Assembly: GCA_022792135.1 (NCBI GenBank)
Contig: JAAWAM010000006.1
Location: 1 to 57,949, forward strand
Direction of reading: 5' to 3'
Source of the DNA: Clostridia bacterium
Lineage (GTDB): Bacteria; Bacillota; Clostridia; TANB77; CAG-508
DNA length: 57,949 bases
This document shows positions 46,067-56,670 of this stretch, in pieces. A program made the position numbers and the translations under genes. Below the pieces are notes generated by a model. It was not told where the DNA came from. It ran no database searches and saw only the letters and a program-made list of their open reading frames with translations. Each line of letters begins with the position of its first letter. Position 1 is the stretch's first letter.

Positions 46067-46101
46067 AACTAGTCAATTAAAACATTGGCTAGTTTTATTT
46101 T
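46067..46101 (+). terminator. Rho-independent terminator after the 3D-domain gene
   Basis: AAACTAGTCAAT pairs with ATTGGCTAGTTT (one mismatch), followed by TATTTT. Confidence 0.75.
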
Positions 46102-46226
46102 GTCAAAAAACAAGTCATAAGAAATTAAATTAACTAAATTTTATGGAATAGGAAGTTTAAAAAATTGAACTTTTATTGACTTATTATAAGCAAAATGCTA
46201 TGCTAAAGAAAGAAGAGGTGGAAAAA

Positions 46227-46982
46227 ATGAGACTTATATCATGGAATGTAAATGGAATTAGAGCTTGTGTTAATAAGGGGTTTCAGGACTTTTTTCAAAA
46301 AGTAGAGGCAGATATCTTTTGTATCCAAGAAACAAAATGTCAACCAGACCAAATCGAATTAACATTTGAAGGCTATAAAAGTTATTGGAATAGTGCACTA
46401 AAAAAAGGATATTCAGGAACGGCAATTTTTACAAAACAAGAGCCAATCTCAGTTACTTATGGAATCGGTATGGAAGAACATGATCAGGAAGGAAGAGTGA
46501 TTACCTTAGAATTTGAAAATTTCTATTTGGTAACCATCTATACACCAAATTCCAAAAGAGAATTAGAAAGATTAGATTATAGACAAGTTTGGGAAGATGA
46601 AATTAGAAAGTACCTACTAAAATTAAATCGAACCAAACCAGTTATTATGTGTGGAGATTTAAATGTAGCTCACAAAGAAATCGATTTAAAAAATCCCAAA
46701 ACCAATCGTAGAAATGCAGGATTTACAGAAGAAGAAAGAAACAAAATGACAGAATTATTGGAAGCAGGATTTACAGATAGTTTCAGATATTTATATCCCA
46801 ATAAAGAAGAAGCTTATAGTTGGTGGTCATACATGGGACGAGCTAGAGAGAAAAATGTAGGGTGGAGAATCGACTATTTTATCGTATCAAAAAGCATAGA
46901 AGGAAAAATAAAAGAAGCAAAAATTCATAGTGATATCATGGGAAGTGACCATTGCCCAGTAGAATTAGAAATTGATATTTAG
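46227..46982 (+). CDS. exoA: Exodeoxyribonuclease III / AP endonuclease
   Basis: 251 residues of the exonuclease-endonuclease-phosphatase superfamily. Motifs are LISWNVNGIRACV, FCIQETKCQPDQ with the catalytic Glu, IYTPNS, MCGDLNVAH (Asp/Asn pair), RIDYFIVSK and the final GSDHCPVELEI. It incises DNA at abasic sites in base excision repair. ATG at 46227 follows AAGAGGTGG; an open frame to 46176 lacks a ribosome binding site. The stop lies 55 bases before the next start, so the two genes may be co-transcribed. Confidence 0.95.
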   Translation: MRLISWNVNGIRACVNKGFQDFFQKVEADIFCIQETKCQPDQIELTFEGYKSYWNSALKKGYSGTAIFTKQEPISVTYGIGMEEHDQEGRVITLEFENFYLVTIYTPNSKRELERLDYRQVWEDEIRKYLLKLNRTKPVIMCGDLNVAHKEIDLKNPKTNRRNAGFTEEERNKMTELLEAGFTDSFRYLYPNKEEAYSWWSYMGRAREKNVGWRIDYFIVSKSIEGKIKEAKIHSDIMGSDHCPVELEIDI

Positions 46983-47037
46983 ATGTTTTGGGAAAGCAAA
47001 AAGTAGCTCAAAACAACAAAAGGAAAGGAATGAAAAT

Positions 47038-48171
47038 ATGAACGAAGTAAGAAACCATTGGAAAAAATGGATGTATTGGTTTTTATTAGGAGTAGCCATT
47101 ATTATCGTCTATAAAGCACTTGATAATTTTGGAAATATCGTGGAAACAGTAGGAAAATTTTTTAGTATTATTAGCCCATTTTTTGTTGGAATCTTTATTG
47201 CTTATCTATTCTATATGCCATGTAGGAAGATAGAAAAAGCCTATCAAAAATCAAAAAATAAATTCATAAAAAAAATAGCAAGAGGGTTAAGTATAGCAAC
47301 GGTTTATATCATTGCTGTTTTATTACTAATCATCTTATGTAATGTGATTTTGCCAGTTGTAATAGAAAGTATAGTAGATTTATTAAATAATATACAAAGT
47401 TATTTTGAAATAGCCATAGAAAGATATCATAATTTGCCAGAGGAATCTATTTTTAAAGGAGAAATTGTACAAGAGGTCATTGGAAATATTCAGAATATAG
47501 AGATTAAACAATATCTACAATTTGATAAAATAATAGAATATGTTATGGGGGCAGTAAATGCAGTAAGCAGCTTGTTTAATGTATTTGTAGCAGTTATTGT
47601 ATCCATTTATATATTGGCAGAACGAACACAAATATTATCCTTTTTAAACAGATGTGCAAATGCCATATTAGAAGAAAAGACGTATAGAAATGTTGACAAA
47701 TATTTTAAACATTCTAATGAAATATTTTTTAAATTTGTGGCAAGCCAATTTTTAGATGCTATCATTGTTGGAATATTAGTAACCATAGCGATGACCATTA
47801 TGGGTATAAAATTTGCACCATTATTAGGATTTTTAATCGGACTATTTAATATGATTCCCTATATTGGAGCTATTATTGCCGTAGCGATAGCAGCTATCAT
47901 TACTTTGCTAACAGGAGGATTGAGCCAAACGATATGGATGTTAATTGTAGTTATTATTTTACAACAAATTGATGCTAATATCATTAATCCTAAAATTATA
48001 GGACAATCCTTAAAAATAAGTCCATTATTGGTTATATTTGCCATTACAGTTGGAGGGGCTTATTTTGGAATTTTAGGGATGTTTTTAGCCGTACCAGCTG
48101 TTGCAGTTGTTAAAATTGTAGTAGAAGACTATGTGAATTTAAAATTGGAAAAGAAACAATCTATCATTTAG
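47038..48171 (+). CDS. AI-2E family transporter / permease (YtvI/PerM-like)
   Basis: 377 residues with about seven to eight membrane helices: MYWFLLGVAIIIVYKAL, SIISPFFVGIFIAYLFYMP, IATVYIIAVLLLIILCNVIL, a long loop, LFNVFVAVIVSIYILAE, and a C-terminal set with FAPLLGFLIGLFNMIPYIGAII, the family's conserved GxFNxIPYxG-like signature. Family members are exporters or antiporters of varied or unknown substrates, so the AI-2 label is only a family name. ATG at 47038 has an AAAGGAAAGG site. It follows exoA closely. Confidence 0.9.
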   Translation: MNEVRNHWKKWMYWFLLGVAIIIVYKALDNFGNIVETVGKFFSIISPFFVGIFIAYLFYMPCRKIEKAYQKSKNKFIKKIARGLSIATVYIIAVLLLIILCNVILPVVIESIVDLLNNIQSYFEIAIERYHNLPEESIFKGEIVQEVIGNIQNIEIKQYLQFDKIIEYVMGAVNAVSSLFNVFVAVIVSIYILAERTQILSFLNRCANAILEEKTYRNVDKYFKHSNEIFFKFVASQFLDAIIVGILVTIAMTIMGIKFAPLLGFLIGLFNMIPYIGAIIAVAIAAIITLLTGGLSQTIWMLIVVIILQQIDANIINPKIIGQSLKISPLLVIFAITVGGAYFGILGMFLAVPAVAVVKIVVEDYVNLKLEKKQSII

Positions 48172-48185
48172 AAAGCAATTCATCC

Positions 48186-48214
48186 TTTACAATTAGATTT
48201 TCGTATAGTATAAT
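48186..48214 (+). promoter_or_regulatory. Sigma-A promoter for the small exporter gene
   Basis: TTTACA (48186-48191), a 17-base spacer and TATAAT (48209-48214), 37 bases before the start codon. Confidence 0.6.
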
Positions 48215-48250
48215 AATTTTTGTAAAAATTGTGAATACAAGGAGATAATT

Positions 48251-48742
48251 ATGTTAAAAAAATATGTATTAGTCTTTTTTATATCAATGGTACCATTAAT
48301 CGAGCTAAGAGGAGCTGTGCCGATTGGATTAAGTAGTGTTTTTGGAGAAGCACTTCCTATCCTACCACTTTATATACTTTGTATTTTAGGAAATATGTTA
48401 CCAGTACCAGTTATATTCTTTTTTGCTAGAAAAGTATTAATATGGGGAGCAGATAAAAAAGTCATCGGAAAATTCTTTACATTCTGTTTAGAAAAAGGAG
48501 AAAAAGGTGGTAAAAAATTACAAGAAAAGGCAGGACGTGGTTTATATTGGGCGTTGTTTCTTTTCGTAGGAATACCACTTCCAGGAACAGGAGCATGGAC
48601 AGGGACTTTAGCGGCAAGCTTTTTAGATATGGATTTTAAGAAAAGTATAATTGCTATTATAGCTGGTGTCATTTTGGCCGGAATTATAATGGGATTAGCT
48701 TCTGCTGGAGTATTTGGTGCATTTGGTGCTATTTTAGGTTAA
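48251..48742 (+). CDS. Small multidrug-export/COG2426-type membrane protein
   Basis: 163 residues with four hydrophobic segments. Conserved elements of the putative small multi-drug export family (PF06695) are SMVPLIELRGAVPIGLS, ILGNMLPVPVIFFFARK, LFVGIPLPGTGAWTGTLAASFL and a Gly-rich C-terminal helix. The family is topologically related to DedA/VTT-type proteins; the substrate is unproven. The ribosome binding site is AAGGAG. It has its own promoter and terminator. Confidence 0.88.
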   Translation: MLKKYVLVFFISMVPLIELRGAVPIGLSSVFGEALPILPLYILCILGNMLPVPVIFFFARKVLIWGADKKVIGKFFTFCLEKGEKGGKKLQEKAGRGLYWALFLFVGIPLPGTGAWTGTLAASFLDMDFKKSIIAIIAGVILAGIIMGLASAGVFGAFGAILG

Positions 48743-48752
48743 ATAGAAGGAT

Positions 48753-48792
48753 AACAACTTGCAAATGATAAAGTTTGTAGGTTGTTTTTTTA
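48753..48792 (+). terminator. Rho-independent terminator before rpoB
   Basis: AACAACTTGCAAA pairs with TTTGTAGGTTGTT (two mismatches), followed by a T run. It isolates rpoB transcription from upstream genes. Confidence 0.8.
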
Positions 48793-48825
48793 AATTTCAC
48801 ATTTTCAAAAAATGGGCTGAAAACC

Positions 48826-48855
48826 TTGACAACTGTAAGAAAAATGTGTTATACT
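48826..48855 (+). promoter_or_regulatory. Promoter of rpoB-rpoC
   Basis: Perfect TTGACA (48826-48831), an 18-base spacer and TATACT (48850-48855) with an upstream TGTG, 222 bases before the rpoB start. The leader between is AT-rich and contains a hairpin at about 49012-49035 (ATTTTAAGAAGGACTTCTTTTAAAAT, first 20 bases ATTTTAAGAAGGACTTCTTT). Confidence 0.75.
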
Positions 48856-49077
48856 ATTATAGCTTATTGAAAGTACAAGTTAAAATTTAAAGTCAATGTT
48901 TTAAAATCCAAAGTTAAAAATTAAAAGAAGAGGAATTAAAAGCAAGGAGCCCTAAGGAAATTTATTTGTAAAAGCAGACAAATAAAAAACCAAAGACAAG
49001 CAAATTGTATTTTAAGAAGGACTTCTTTTAAAATTTAGATACATCTGCTTAATATCAATAGTTAAGGAGTGATTTTT

Positions 49078-52000
49078 TTGAAAATCAAAGAAGTTAATTA
49101 CGAGAAAGCCTCTCGTAAAAATTTCGCAAAAGTTGGCGATTATATCGAAATGCCAAACTTAATCAAAGTTCAAAAAGATTCATATGACTGGTTTGTAGAA
49201 GAAGGATTAGGAGAAGTATTAAAAGATATTTCACCAATCGAGGATTATTCAGGAAACCTAGTACTTGAATTTTTTGATTACTTCATGGAAGAAAAAACAA
49301 AGTATACCGTAGAAGAAGCAAAAGAAAGAGATGCAACCTATGCTAGTAGATTACATGTAAAAGTAAGATTAATCAACCGAGAAACTGGAGAAATCAAAGA
49401 ACAAGAAATTTATCTAGGAGATTTTCCACTTATGACAGACAGTGGAACTTTTGTCATCAATGGAGCAGAAAGAGTTGTAGTCAGCCAATTAGTACGTTCA
49501 CCAGGATGTTACTATGGAGAGGAATTTGATACCAAAACAGGAAACAAAACTTATAATTCTACTGTTATGCCATTAAGAGGAGCTTGGTTAGAATATGAAA
49601 CCGATGGAAACAACATATTTTGGGTACGTGTAGACAGAACTAGAAAAGTGCCAGTAACAACGCTATTAAGAGCGATTGGATTAGGAACAGATAGCCAAAT
49701 CTTAGACTTATTTGGTGACGAAGAAATGTTAAAAGCAACGATTAATAAAGATACCATCAAAGACCAAGATGAAGCTCTAATTGAAATTTACAAAAAATTA
49801 AGACCAGGAGAACTTCCAACAGTAGATGCTGCAAGAAACCTATTTAATGGACTATTTTATGATAATAAAAGATATGACCTAGCAAAAGTCGGAAGATACA
49901 AATTCAACCAAAAATTAGCTTTAGCAGTTAGAATCAAAGATAAAGTAGCTGCAAATGATATTGTAGATGCCCAAACAGGGGAAGTTTTTGTGCAAGCAGG
50001 AGAAATCATCTCAGAAGAAGTAGCAGAAGAGATTCAAAATGCTGGAATTAACACCGTTGATATTAAGATGGGGGAGACAAAGGTAAGAATCATAGGAAAT
50101 GCTACTTGTAACATTCACAAAGTATTACCAAATGTTGATTTAAGCAAACTACATATTAAAGAATTAGTAAACTATAATGTATTAAAAAATATCGTTGACC
50201 ATACAGACGAAAAAGAGATAATAAAAGCATTAGAAGAAAGAATGGATGAATTAGTAGCAAAACACATCACAACAGAAGATATGATTGCATCTATTAATTA
50301 CATATTAAACTTATCACATGGATTAGGAAAACCAGATGACATCGACCATTTAGCAAATCGTAGAATTCGTTGTGTAGGGGAACTATTACAAAATCAATTT
50401 AGAATTGGTTTAACCAGACTAGAAAGAGTAGTACGTGAAAGAATGACGATTCAAGATTTAGACGTTGTAACACCACAAACTTTAATCAATACAAAACCAA
50501 TTACATCAGCTATTCGTGAATTTTTTGGAAGCTCACAATTATCACAATTCATGGATCAAACTAACCCACTATCAGAACTAACGCATAAAAGAAGAGTTTC
50601 TGCATTAGGACCAGGTGGATTAACCAGAGAAAGAGCAGGATTCGAAGTACGTGACGTTCATTATACACACTATGGTAGACTATGTCCAATCGAATCACCA
50701 GAAGGACCAAACATTGGACTTATCTCAGCCCTTTCATCATTTGCAAGCATTAATGAATATGGATTTATCGAAACACCATACCGTAAAATAGACCCTGAAA
50801 CCCACCAATTAACAGATTGGATAGAATATATGAGTGCAGACGTAGAAGATAATTATATTATTGCACAAGCATCTGAGCCAGTAGATTCAAAAGGAAAATT
50901 CATAAACCCAAGAGTCAGAGTAAGATACAAAAATGAAGTCATCGAAGTAGATGGTGATAAAGTTCAATACGTGGATGTATCACCAAAACAATTAGTATCT
51001 GTTGCAGCAGCCATGATACCATTCTTAGAACATGATGATGCCAAAAGAGCACTAATGGGATCCAACATGCAACGTCAAGCAGTACCACTTATGATTACAG
51101 AAAGTCCAATTATTGGAACAGGAATTGAATATAGAGCCGCAAAAGATTCTGGAATTTTAGTATTAGCAGAAGAAGATGGAATCATCGAAAAAGTAACAGC
51201 GGATACCATTACTGTAAAATATAAAAATGGAAAAACCGTAGTACATAAATTACGCAAATTCAAAAGAACCAATGGAGGAACCTGTATTAACCAAAAGCCA
51301 ATTGTAAAAAAAGGTGAAAAGGTAAAAAAAGGAGATGCCATTGCAGATGGACCAGCTACTCAAAATGGAGAGATGGCACTTGGTAAAAACGTATTAGTAG
51401 CCTTTTCTACATGGGAAGGATATAACTATGAGGATGCTATCTTAATCAATGAAAGACTAGTAAAAGAAGACGTATTTACTTCTATCCATATTGAAGAATA
51501 TGACTGTGAATGCCGTGATACAAAATTAGGAGCAGAAGAAATTACTCGTGATATTCCAAATATAGGAGATGATTCACTAAAAGATCTAGATGAAAATGGA
51601 ATTATCAGAATTGGTGCAGAAGTTAGACCAGGAGATATTTTAGTTGGAAAAGTAACGCCAAAAGGAGAAACCGAGCTAACAGCTGAAGAAAGATTATTAA
51701 GAGCTATCTTTGGAGAAAAAGCGAGAGAAGTAAGAGATACTTCATTAAGAGTACCACATGGAGAAGCAGGAACGATTGTAGATGTTAAAATCTTTACAAG
51801 AGATAATTCAGATGAATTAGGACCTGGTGTTAACCAAATTATTAGATGTTATATTGCTACCAAAAGAAAAATCTCAGTAGGAGATAAAATGGCAGGACGT
51901 CATGGTAACAAAGGTGTTATTTCAAGAGTATTACCAGAAGAAGATATGCCATTTATGCCAGATGGTACACCAATTGATATATTATTAAATCCACTAGGTG

Positions 52001-52842
52001 TTCCTTCTCGTATGAACTTAGGGCAAATCTTAGAAGTTCACTTAGGAGGAGCAGCTAAAGCCTTAGGATGGAAAATAGCAACACCAGTTTTTGATGGTGC
52101 AACAGAAGAAGATGTACGTGAAGTACTAAAAGAAGCTGGTATGAGTGAAGATGGAAAAACCACTCTTTATGATGGAAGAACCGGAGATCCATTTGACAAA
52201 CCAATCACAGTAGGTGTTATGTATATGTTAAAATTACACCACTTAGTAGATGACAAAATCCATGCTCGTTCAACAGGTCCATATTCTTTAGTAACACAAC
52301 AACCATTGGGAGGAAAAGCACAATTTGGTGGACAACGTTTTGGAGAAATGGAAGTTTGGGCATTAGAAGCCTATGGAGCAGCATACACACTACAAGAGAT
52401 GTTAACTGTAAAATCAGACGATGTCGTAGGACGTGTCAAAACTTATGAAGCCATTGTAAAAGGAGAAAATGTACCAGAACCAGGCGTTCCAGAAAGTTTC
52501 AAAGTTCTTGTAAAAGAATTACAATCTTTAGGATTAGATGTACGTTTATTCTCAGAAGATAATCAAGAATTAGAATTAAAAGAAAACATCGAAGAAGGAA
52601 TCGAATATGATCCAGACAAGGAAAAGAAACTTTTAGCAGAAGAAGAAGTAATTGCTGATGGAGACTTAGAAGGCTACGAGGAAGGATTGGATGAAGACAT
52701 TTTATTAGAAGGCGAAGAAGATGTAATGGATGATGGAAACGATGAGTTATTTGAAGAACTAGATGATGAAGGCGACGAATTGTTATTTGATAATGACTTA
52801 GCAAATGATAATTTAGATAACGATGATGATATCATTGAGTAA
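49078..52842 (+). CDS. rpoB: DNA-directed RNA polymerase subunit beta
   Basis: 1254 residues. Family landmarks in order are [17 protein letters not shown], the rifampicin region ([34 protein letters not shown]), [51 protein letters not shown] and [17 protein letters not shown]. Phe/Gln/Asp/His/Arg positions of the rifampicin pocket look wild type. An acidic tail of about 75 residues (EEELDD-type) extends the C-terminus. TTG at 49078 is preferred because AAGGAG lies nine bases upstream; GTG at 49069 overlaps that site. It has its own promoter instead of following rplJ-rplL. All 'cgg' triplets here are out of frame. Confidence 0.98.
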   Translation: MKIKEVNYEKASRKNFAKVGDYIEMPNLIKVQKDSYDWFVEEGLGEVLKDISPIEDYSGNLVLEFFDYFMEEKTKYTVEEAKERDATYASRLHVKVRLINRETGEIKEQEIYLGDFPLMTDSGTFVINGAERVVVSQLVRSPGCYYGEEFDTKTGNKTYNSTVMPLRGAWLEYETDGNNIFWVRVDRTRKVPVTTLLRAIGLGTDSQILDLFGDEEMLKATINKDTIKDQDEALIEIYKKLRPGELPTVDAARNLFNGLFYDNKRYDLAKVGRYKFNQKLALAVRIKDKVAANDIVDAQTGEVFVQAGEIISEEVAEEIQNAGINTVDIKMGETKVRIIGNATCNIHKVLPNVDLSKLHIKELVNYNVLKNIVDHTDEKEIIKALEERMDELVAKHITTEDMIASINYILNLSHGLGKPDDIDHLANRRIRCVGELLQNQFRIGLTRLERVVRERMTIQDLDVVTPQTLINTKPITSAIREFFGSSQLSQFMDQTNPLSELTHKRRVSALGPGGLTRERAGFEVRDVHYTHYGRLCPIESPEGPNIGLISALSSFASINEYGFIETPYRKIDPETHQLTDWIEYMSADVEDNYIIAQASEPVDSKGKFINPRVRVRYKNEVIEVDGDKVQYVDVSPKQLVSVAAAMIPFLEHDDAKRALMGSNMQRQAVPLMITESPIIGTGIEYRAAKDSGILVLAEEDGIIEKVTADTITVKYKNGKTVVHKLRKFKRTNGGTCINQKPIVKKGEKVKKGDAIADGPATQNGEMALGKNVLVAFSTWEGYNYEDAILINERLVKEDVFTSIHIEEYDCECRDTKLGAEEITRDIPNIGDDSLKDLDENGIIRIGAEVRPGDILVGKVTPKGETELTAEERLLRAIFGEKAREVRDTSLRVPHGEAGTIVDVKIFTRDNSDELGPGVNQIIRCYIATKRKISVGDKMAGRHGNKGVISRVLPEEDMPFMPDGTPIDILLNPLGVPSRMNLGQILEVHLGGAAKALGWKIATPVFDGATEEDVREVLKEAGMSEDGKTTLYDGRTGDPFDKPITVGVMYMLKLHHLVDDKIHARSTGPYSLVTQQPLGGKAQFGGQRFGEMEVWALEAYGAAYTLQEMLTVKSDDVVGRVKTYEAIVKGENVPEPGVPESFKVLVKELQSLGLDVRLFSEDNQELELKENIEEGIEYDPDKEKKLLAEEEVIADGDLEGYEEGLDEDILLEGEEDVMDDGNDELFEELDDEGDELLFDNDLANDNLDNDDDIIE

Positions 52843-52966
52843 AGAGTTTAAAAGAAAAAAATAATAAAACTAAATAAATTTTAAAAAGGAAACAGGCGAC
52901 CAGAAGGAATTGCAAGAGCAGGGGATAGACCTGTTAACCTATTTTGAGATTACCCAAAGCTAAAAA

Positions 52967-52997
52967 TGGTCAATTGGGGACAGGTACAAAGTAGCCA
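52967..52997. repeat. 31-nt palindromic REP-like element, copy 2
   Basis: It starts TGGTCAATTGGGGACAGGTA and ends TAGCCA. It is the same length and core as the copy at 39110-39140, and is inverted relative to the copy at 53008-53038. Confidence 0.7.
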
Positions 52998-53007
52998 TTG
53001 ATTCAAA

Positions 53008-53038
53008 TGGTCAAAGAAGAACCGTTCCCAATTAGCCA
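53008..53038. repeat. 31-nt palindromic REP-like element, copy 3 (inverted)
   Basis: Read on the minus strand it starts TGGCTAATTGGGAACGGTTC and ends TGACCA. With copy 2 it forms an imperfect inverted pair separated by ten bases, able to fold into one long hairpin in the rpoB-rpoC mRNA. It ends 18 bases before the rpoC start. Confidence 0.7.
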
Positions 53039-53056
53039 AATGAAGGGAGAAAAAGA

Positions 53057-56000
53057 GTGGACGAATTAGATATTTTTAATAAATTAAAAATAGGAGTGGC
53101 TTCAGATGAAAAAATTAGAGAATGGTCAAAAGGAGAAGTAAAAAAACCAGAAACCATTAACTATAGAACATTAAAACCAGAAAAAGATGGTTTATTTTGT
53201 GAGAGAATATTTGGACCAACTAAAGATTGGGAGTGTCACTGTGGAAAATATAAAAGAGTAAGATATAAAGGAATTGTCTGTGATAGATGTGGTGTTGAAG
53301 TTACAAAATCAAAAGTGAGACGTGAGAGAATGGGACATATAGAACTTGCTGCACCAGTGGCACATATTTGGTATTTCAAGGGAGTTCCAAGTAGAATTGC
53401 TTTAATGTTAGATGTTTCACCAAGAAATTTAGAAAAAATTATTTACTTTGCATCTTATATTGTAATTGATAAAGGTTCTACTAATTTAGAAAAATGCCAA
53501 GTATTAAATGAAAAAGAATACCATGAAGCAGAAGAAAAATATGGAAGAGGTTCTTTTAAGGCAAGAATGGGAGCAGAGGCACTTCAGGAATTATTAGAAC
53601 AAGTTGATTTAGATAAATTATCAGAGCAAATTAAGAAGGAATTAGAAAATGCAAGTGAGCAAAAGAGAGTAAAACTTGTAAAAAGATTAGATACCGTTGA
53701 ATCTTTTAGAATTTCAGGGAATAGACCAGAATGGATGGTAATGAATGTAGTACCAGTTATTCCACCAGAATTAAGACCAATGGTGCAATTAGATGGTGGT
53801 AGATTTGCTACTTCAGACTTGAATGATTTATACAGAAGGGTGATTAATAGAAATAACCGTTTAAAAAGATTACTAGAATTAGGAGCACCAGAAATCATTG
53901 TAAGAAATGAAAAAAGAATGCTTCAAGAATCAGTGGATGCTTTAATTGACAATGGAAGAAGAGGAAGACCAGTAACAGGAGCTGGAAACAGACCATTAAA
54001 ATCATTGTCAGATATGTTAAAAGGAAAACAAGGACGTTTCCGTCAAAACTTACTTGGAAAACGTGTTGATTATTCTGGACGTTCTGTTATCGTAGTAGGA
54101 CCAGAACTTCAAATTTATCAATGTGGGCTTCCAAAAGAAATGGCAGTTGAATTATTTAAACCATTTGTTATGAGAGAGTTAGTAGGAAGAGGAATTGCTC
54201 AAAACATTAAAAATGCAAAAAGAATGGTAGAAAGATTAAGACCAGAGGTATGGGGAATCTTAGAAGAAGTTATTAAAGACCACCCAGTTATGCTAAACCG
54301 TGCTCCAACATTACATAGACTTGGAATTCAAAGTTTTGAACCAGTACTAGTAGAAGGAAGAGCCATCAAACTTCACCCATTAGTTTGTGAAGCCTTCAAT
54401 GCCGACTTTGATGGTGACCAAATGGCAGTACACTTACCATTATCACCAGAAGCACAAGCAGAATCTAGATACTTAATGTTATCAACGAATAACCTATTAA
54501 AACCACAAGATGGTAAGCCAGTTGCTGTACCTAGACTAGATATGATTTTAGGAGCTTACTATTTAACCATGGTATTAGATGGCGAAAAAGGAGAAGGAAA
54601 ATACTTTAAAGATCCAGAAGAAGCTATTATGGCATTTGAAAATCATGAAGTAGAAATTCATGCGAAGATTTATGTAAGGATAACTAAAGAAGTTGGAGGA
54701 GAGTTAAAAAGTCAAAAAATTGAAACCAGTGTTGGTAGAATTATTTTTAACCAAGGAATCCCACAAGATTTAGGATTTATTGATCGAGAAAAAGATCCAT
54801 TCCAATATGAAATTAGTTTCCCAGTTATGAAAAAGACAATGGGAACGATTATAGAAAGAGTAATCAGTTTACATGGATTAACCGAATCAGCAGAAGTAAT
54901 TGACTATATCAAAGCTTTAGGATTTAAATATTCAACTTTAGCAGGTATCACATTCTCAATGGATGACGTAAAAGTGCCAGAAGCGAAAAAAGGACTTTTA
55001 AAGGAAGCAGATCAATCAGTAGAAACCATTCGAAAACAATATGCACGTGGTTTAATTACCAATGATGAAAGATATAATGCTGTTATCAATGTTTGGGAAG
55101 CTACAACTAAGAAAGTAAGTACAGCTATGGAAGAAAATTTTGAAGAATTAAATCCAATCTATATGATGGTTAAATCCGGAGCCCGTGGTAATATGAACCA
55201 ATTAAGACAAATTGCAGGTATTCGTGGACTTATGGCAAGTACAACAGGTAAAGCGGTTGAAATTCCAATTAAATCATCTTTTGCAGAAGGATTAGATGCT
55301 TTGGAATACTTTATTTCAGCCCATGGAGCTCGTAAAGGACTTTCTGATACAGCACTTAGAACAGCTGACTCTGGATACCTAACCAGAAGACTTGTAGATG
55401 TTTCACAAGATATTATCGTAAGGGAATACGATTGTGGTACAGAAGACGGAATGTTTGTATATGACATTAAAGATGGAAATCAAATTATAGAGAAAATGCA
55501 AGAAAGATTAGTAGGAAGGTATACTGTAGAAGATGTGATTCATCCAGAAACCAAAGAGCTAATTGTTGATAACAATACTATGATAAGTGAGGAGATGGCA
55601 GAAAAAATCGTAGCAGCAGGTATTGAGAAACTAAAAGTACGTTCTGTGCTAGGATGTCGTTCAAAACATGGTGTATGCCAAAAATGTTATGGTATGGGAT
55701 TAGCAAGAAGAGATCTAGTTTCGATAGGAGAATCAATTGGTATTATTGCAGCACAATCGATTGGTGAACCTGGTACACAGCTTACAATGAGAACCATTCA
55801 CTCTGGTGGTGTTGCTGGTGTTGCCGATATTACACAAGGTTTACCTAGGGTTGAAGAGCTATTTGAAGCCAGAAAACCAAAGGGATTAGCTATTATTACT
55901 GAAATTGATGGTAAAGTAAAATTGAAAGAAACCAAAAAGAAAAAAGAAGTTGTTATAACTTCAAAGGATAATTCAAAAACTTATACCATACCATTTGGAT

Positions 56001-56578
56001 CAAAAATGAAGGTAAGAGAGGGAGATATGGTAGAAGCAGGAGATGCTTTAATTGAAGGTTCTATCAATCCAGCTGAAATTTTAGAAATTAAAGGACCAGA
56101 AGGCGTATATGAATACCTAATTTCAGAAGTACAAAAAGTTTATAGAAACCAAGGTGTTGATATTAATGATAAACATATTGAAGTAATTGGTAGACAAATG
56201 CTTAAGAAAATTAGAGTAGAAGATAATGCTGACACAGATATGTTCCCAGGATCATTAATTGATATGTATGAATTTGAAGAGAAAAATAATAAAGCAATCG
56301 AAGAAGGAAAACGTCCTGCAACTGGTAAGAGAGTATTATTAGGAATTACCAAAGCCTCTCTTGCTACAGAAAGTTTCTTATCAGCAGCTTCGTTCCAAGA
56401 GACAACAAGAGTATTGACAGAAGCAGCTATCAAGGGAAAAGTAGATGATTTAGTAGGATTAAAAGAAAATGTTATCATTGGTAAATTAATCCCTGCAGGA
56501 ACAGGTATGCAAAAATATCAAAATATTCATATTAGTACAGAAAAAGAGTTAGAAGAAACAGCAGATGTAGTGGAATAA
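53057..56578 (+). CDS. rpoC: DNA-directed RNA polymerase subunit beta'
   Basis: 1173 residues. The N-terminal zinc site is [20 protein letters not shown] from about residue 60. The catalytic [12 protein letters not shown] lies near 448-459 and binds the active-site magnesium ions. The bridge and trigger regions follow ([45 protein letters not shown]). A second zinc site is [11 protein letters not shown], and the C-terminal end has [36 protein letters not shown]. The GTG start at 53057 follows GAAGGGAG. It is separated from rpoB by 214 bases containing two REP-like elements, unusually wide for this operon. No CGG codon is used in frame. Confidence 0.98.
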   Translation: MDELDIFNKLKIGVASDEKIREWSKGEVKKPETINYRTLKPEKDGLFCERIFGPTKDWECHCGKYKRVRYKGIVCDRCGVEVTKSKVRRERMGHIELAAPVAHIWYFKGVPSRIALMLDVSPRNLEKIIYFASYIVIDKGSTNLEKCQVLNEKEYHEAEEKYGRGSFKARMGAEALQELLEQVDLDKLSEQIKKELENASEQKRVKLVKRLDTVESFRISGNRPEWMVMNVVPVIPPELRPMVQLDGGRFATSDLNDLYRRVINRNNRLKRLLELGAPEIIVRNEKRMLQESVDALIDNGRRGRPVTGAGNRPLKSLSDMLKGKQGRFRQNLLGKRVDYSGRSVIVVGPELQIYQCGLPKEMAVELFKPFVMRELVGRGIAQNIKNAKRMVERLRPEVWGILEEVIKDHPVMLNRAPTLHRLGIQSFEPVLVEGRAIKLHPLVCEAFNADFDGDQMAVHLPLSPEAQAESRYLMLSTNNLLKPQDGKPVAVPRLDMILGAYYLTMVLDGEKGEGKYFKDPEEAIMAFENHEVEIHAKIYVRITKEVGGELKSQKIETSVGRIIFNQGIPQDLGFIDREKDPFQYEISFPVMKKTMGTIIERVISLHGLTESAEVIDYIKALGFKYSTLAGITFSMDDVKVPEAKKGLLKEADQSVETIRKQYARGLITNDERYNAVINVWEATTKKVSTAMEENFEELNPIYMMVKSGARGNMNQLRQIAGIRGLMASTTGKAVEIPIKSSFAEGLDALEYFISAHGARKGLSDTALRTADSGYLTRRLVDVSQDIIVREYDCGTEDGMFVYDIKDGNQIIEKMQERLVGRYTVEDVIHPETKELIVDNNTMISEEMAEKIVAAGIEKLKVRSVLGCRSKHGVCQKCYGMGLARRDLVSIGESIGIIAAQSIGEPGTQLTMRTIHSGGVAGVADITQGLPRVEELFEARKPKGLAIITEIDGKVKLKETKKKKEVVITSKDNSKTYTIPFGSKMKVREGDMVEAGDALIEGSINPAEILEIKGPEGVYEYLISEVQKVYRNQGVDINDKHIEVIGRQMLKKIRVEDNADTDMFPGSLIDMYEFEEKNNKAIEEGKRPATGKRVLLGITKASLATESFLSAASFQETTRVLTEAAIKGKVDDLVGLKENVIIGKLIPAGTGMQKYQNIHISTEKELEETADVVE

Positions 56579-56588
56579 AAATAATTTG

Positions 56589-56633
56589 AAAGAACTTATA
56601 TAAAGCAATTTATATGAGTTCTTTTATATTTAA
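56589..56633 (+). terminator. Rho-independent terminator after rpoC
   Basis: AAGAACTTATATAA pairs with TTATATGAGTTCTT (one mismatch), followed by TTATATTT. Confidence 0.7.
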
Positions 56634-56638
56634 ATAAG

Positions 56639-56670
56639 AAAAACTGAAGGCAAAGAGCCTTCAGTTTTTC
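56639..56670. terminator. Bidirectional terminator between rpoC and the WG-repeat gene
   Basis: AAAACTGAAGGC and GCCTTCAGTTTT form a perfect 12-bp stem with a short AAAGA loop. T residues flank it on the plus strand and on the minus strand, so it can serve both convergent genes. The right arm covers the last codons of the minus-strand gene. Confidence 0.85.

Noticed and set aside
48856-49060. T-box or other known riboswitch in the rpoB leader
   Set aside because: No T-box sequence (TGGNACCGCG-like) or recognised riboswitch core is present, and the hairpin is short and AT-rich.
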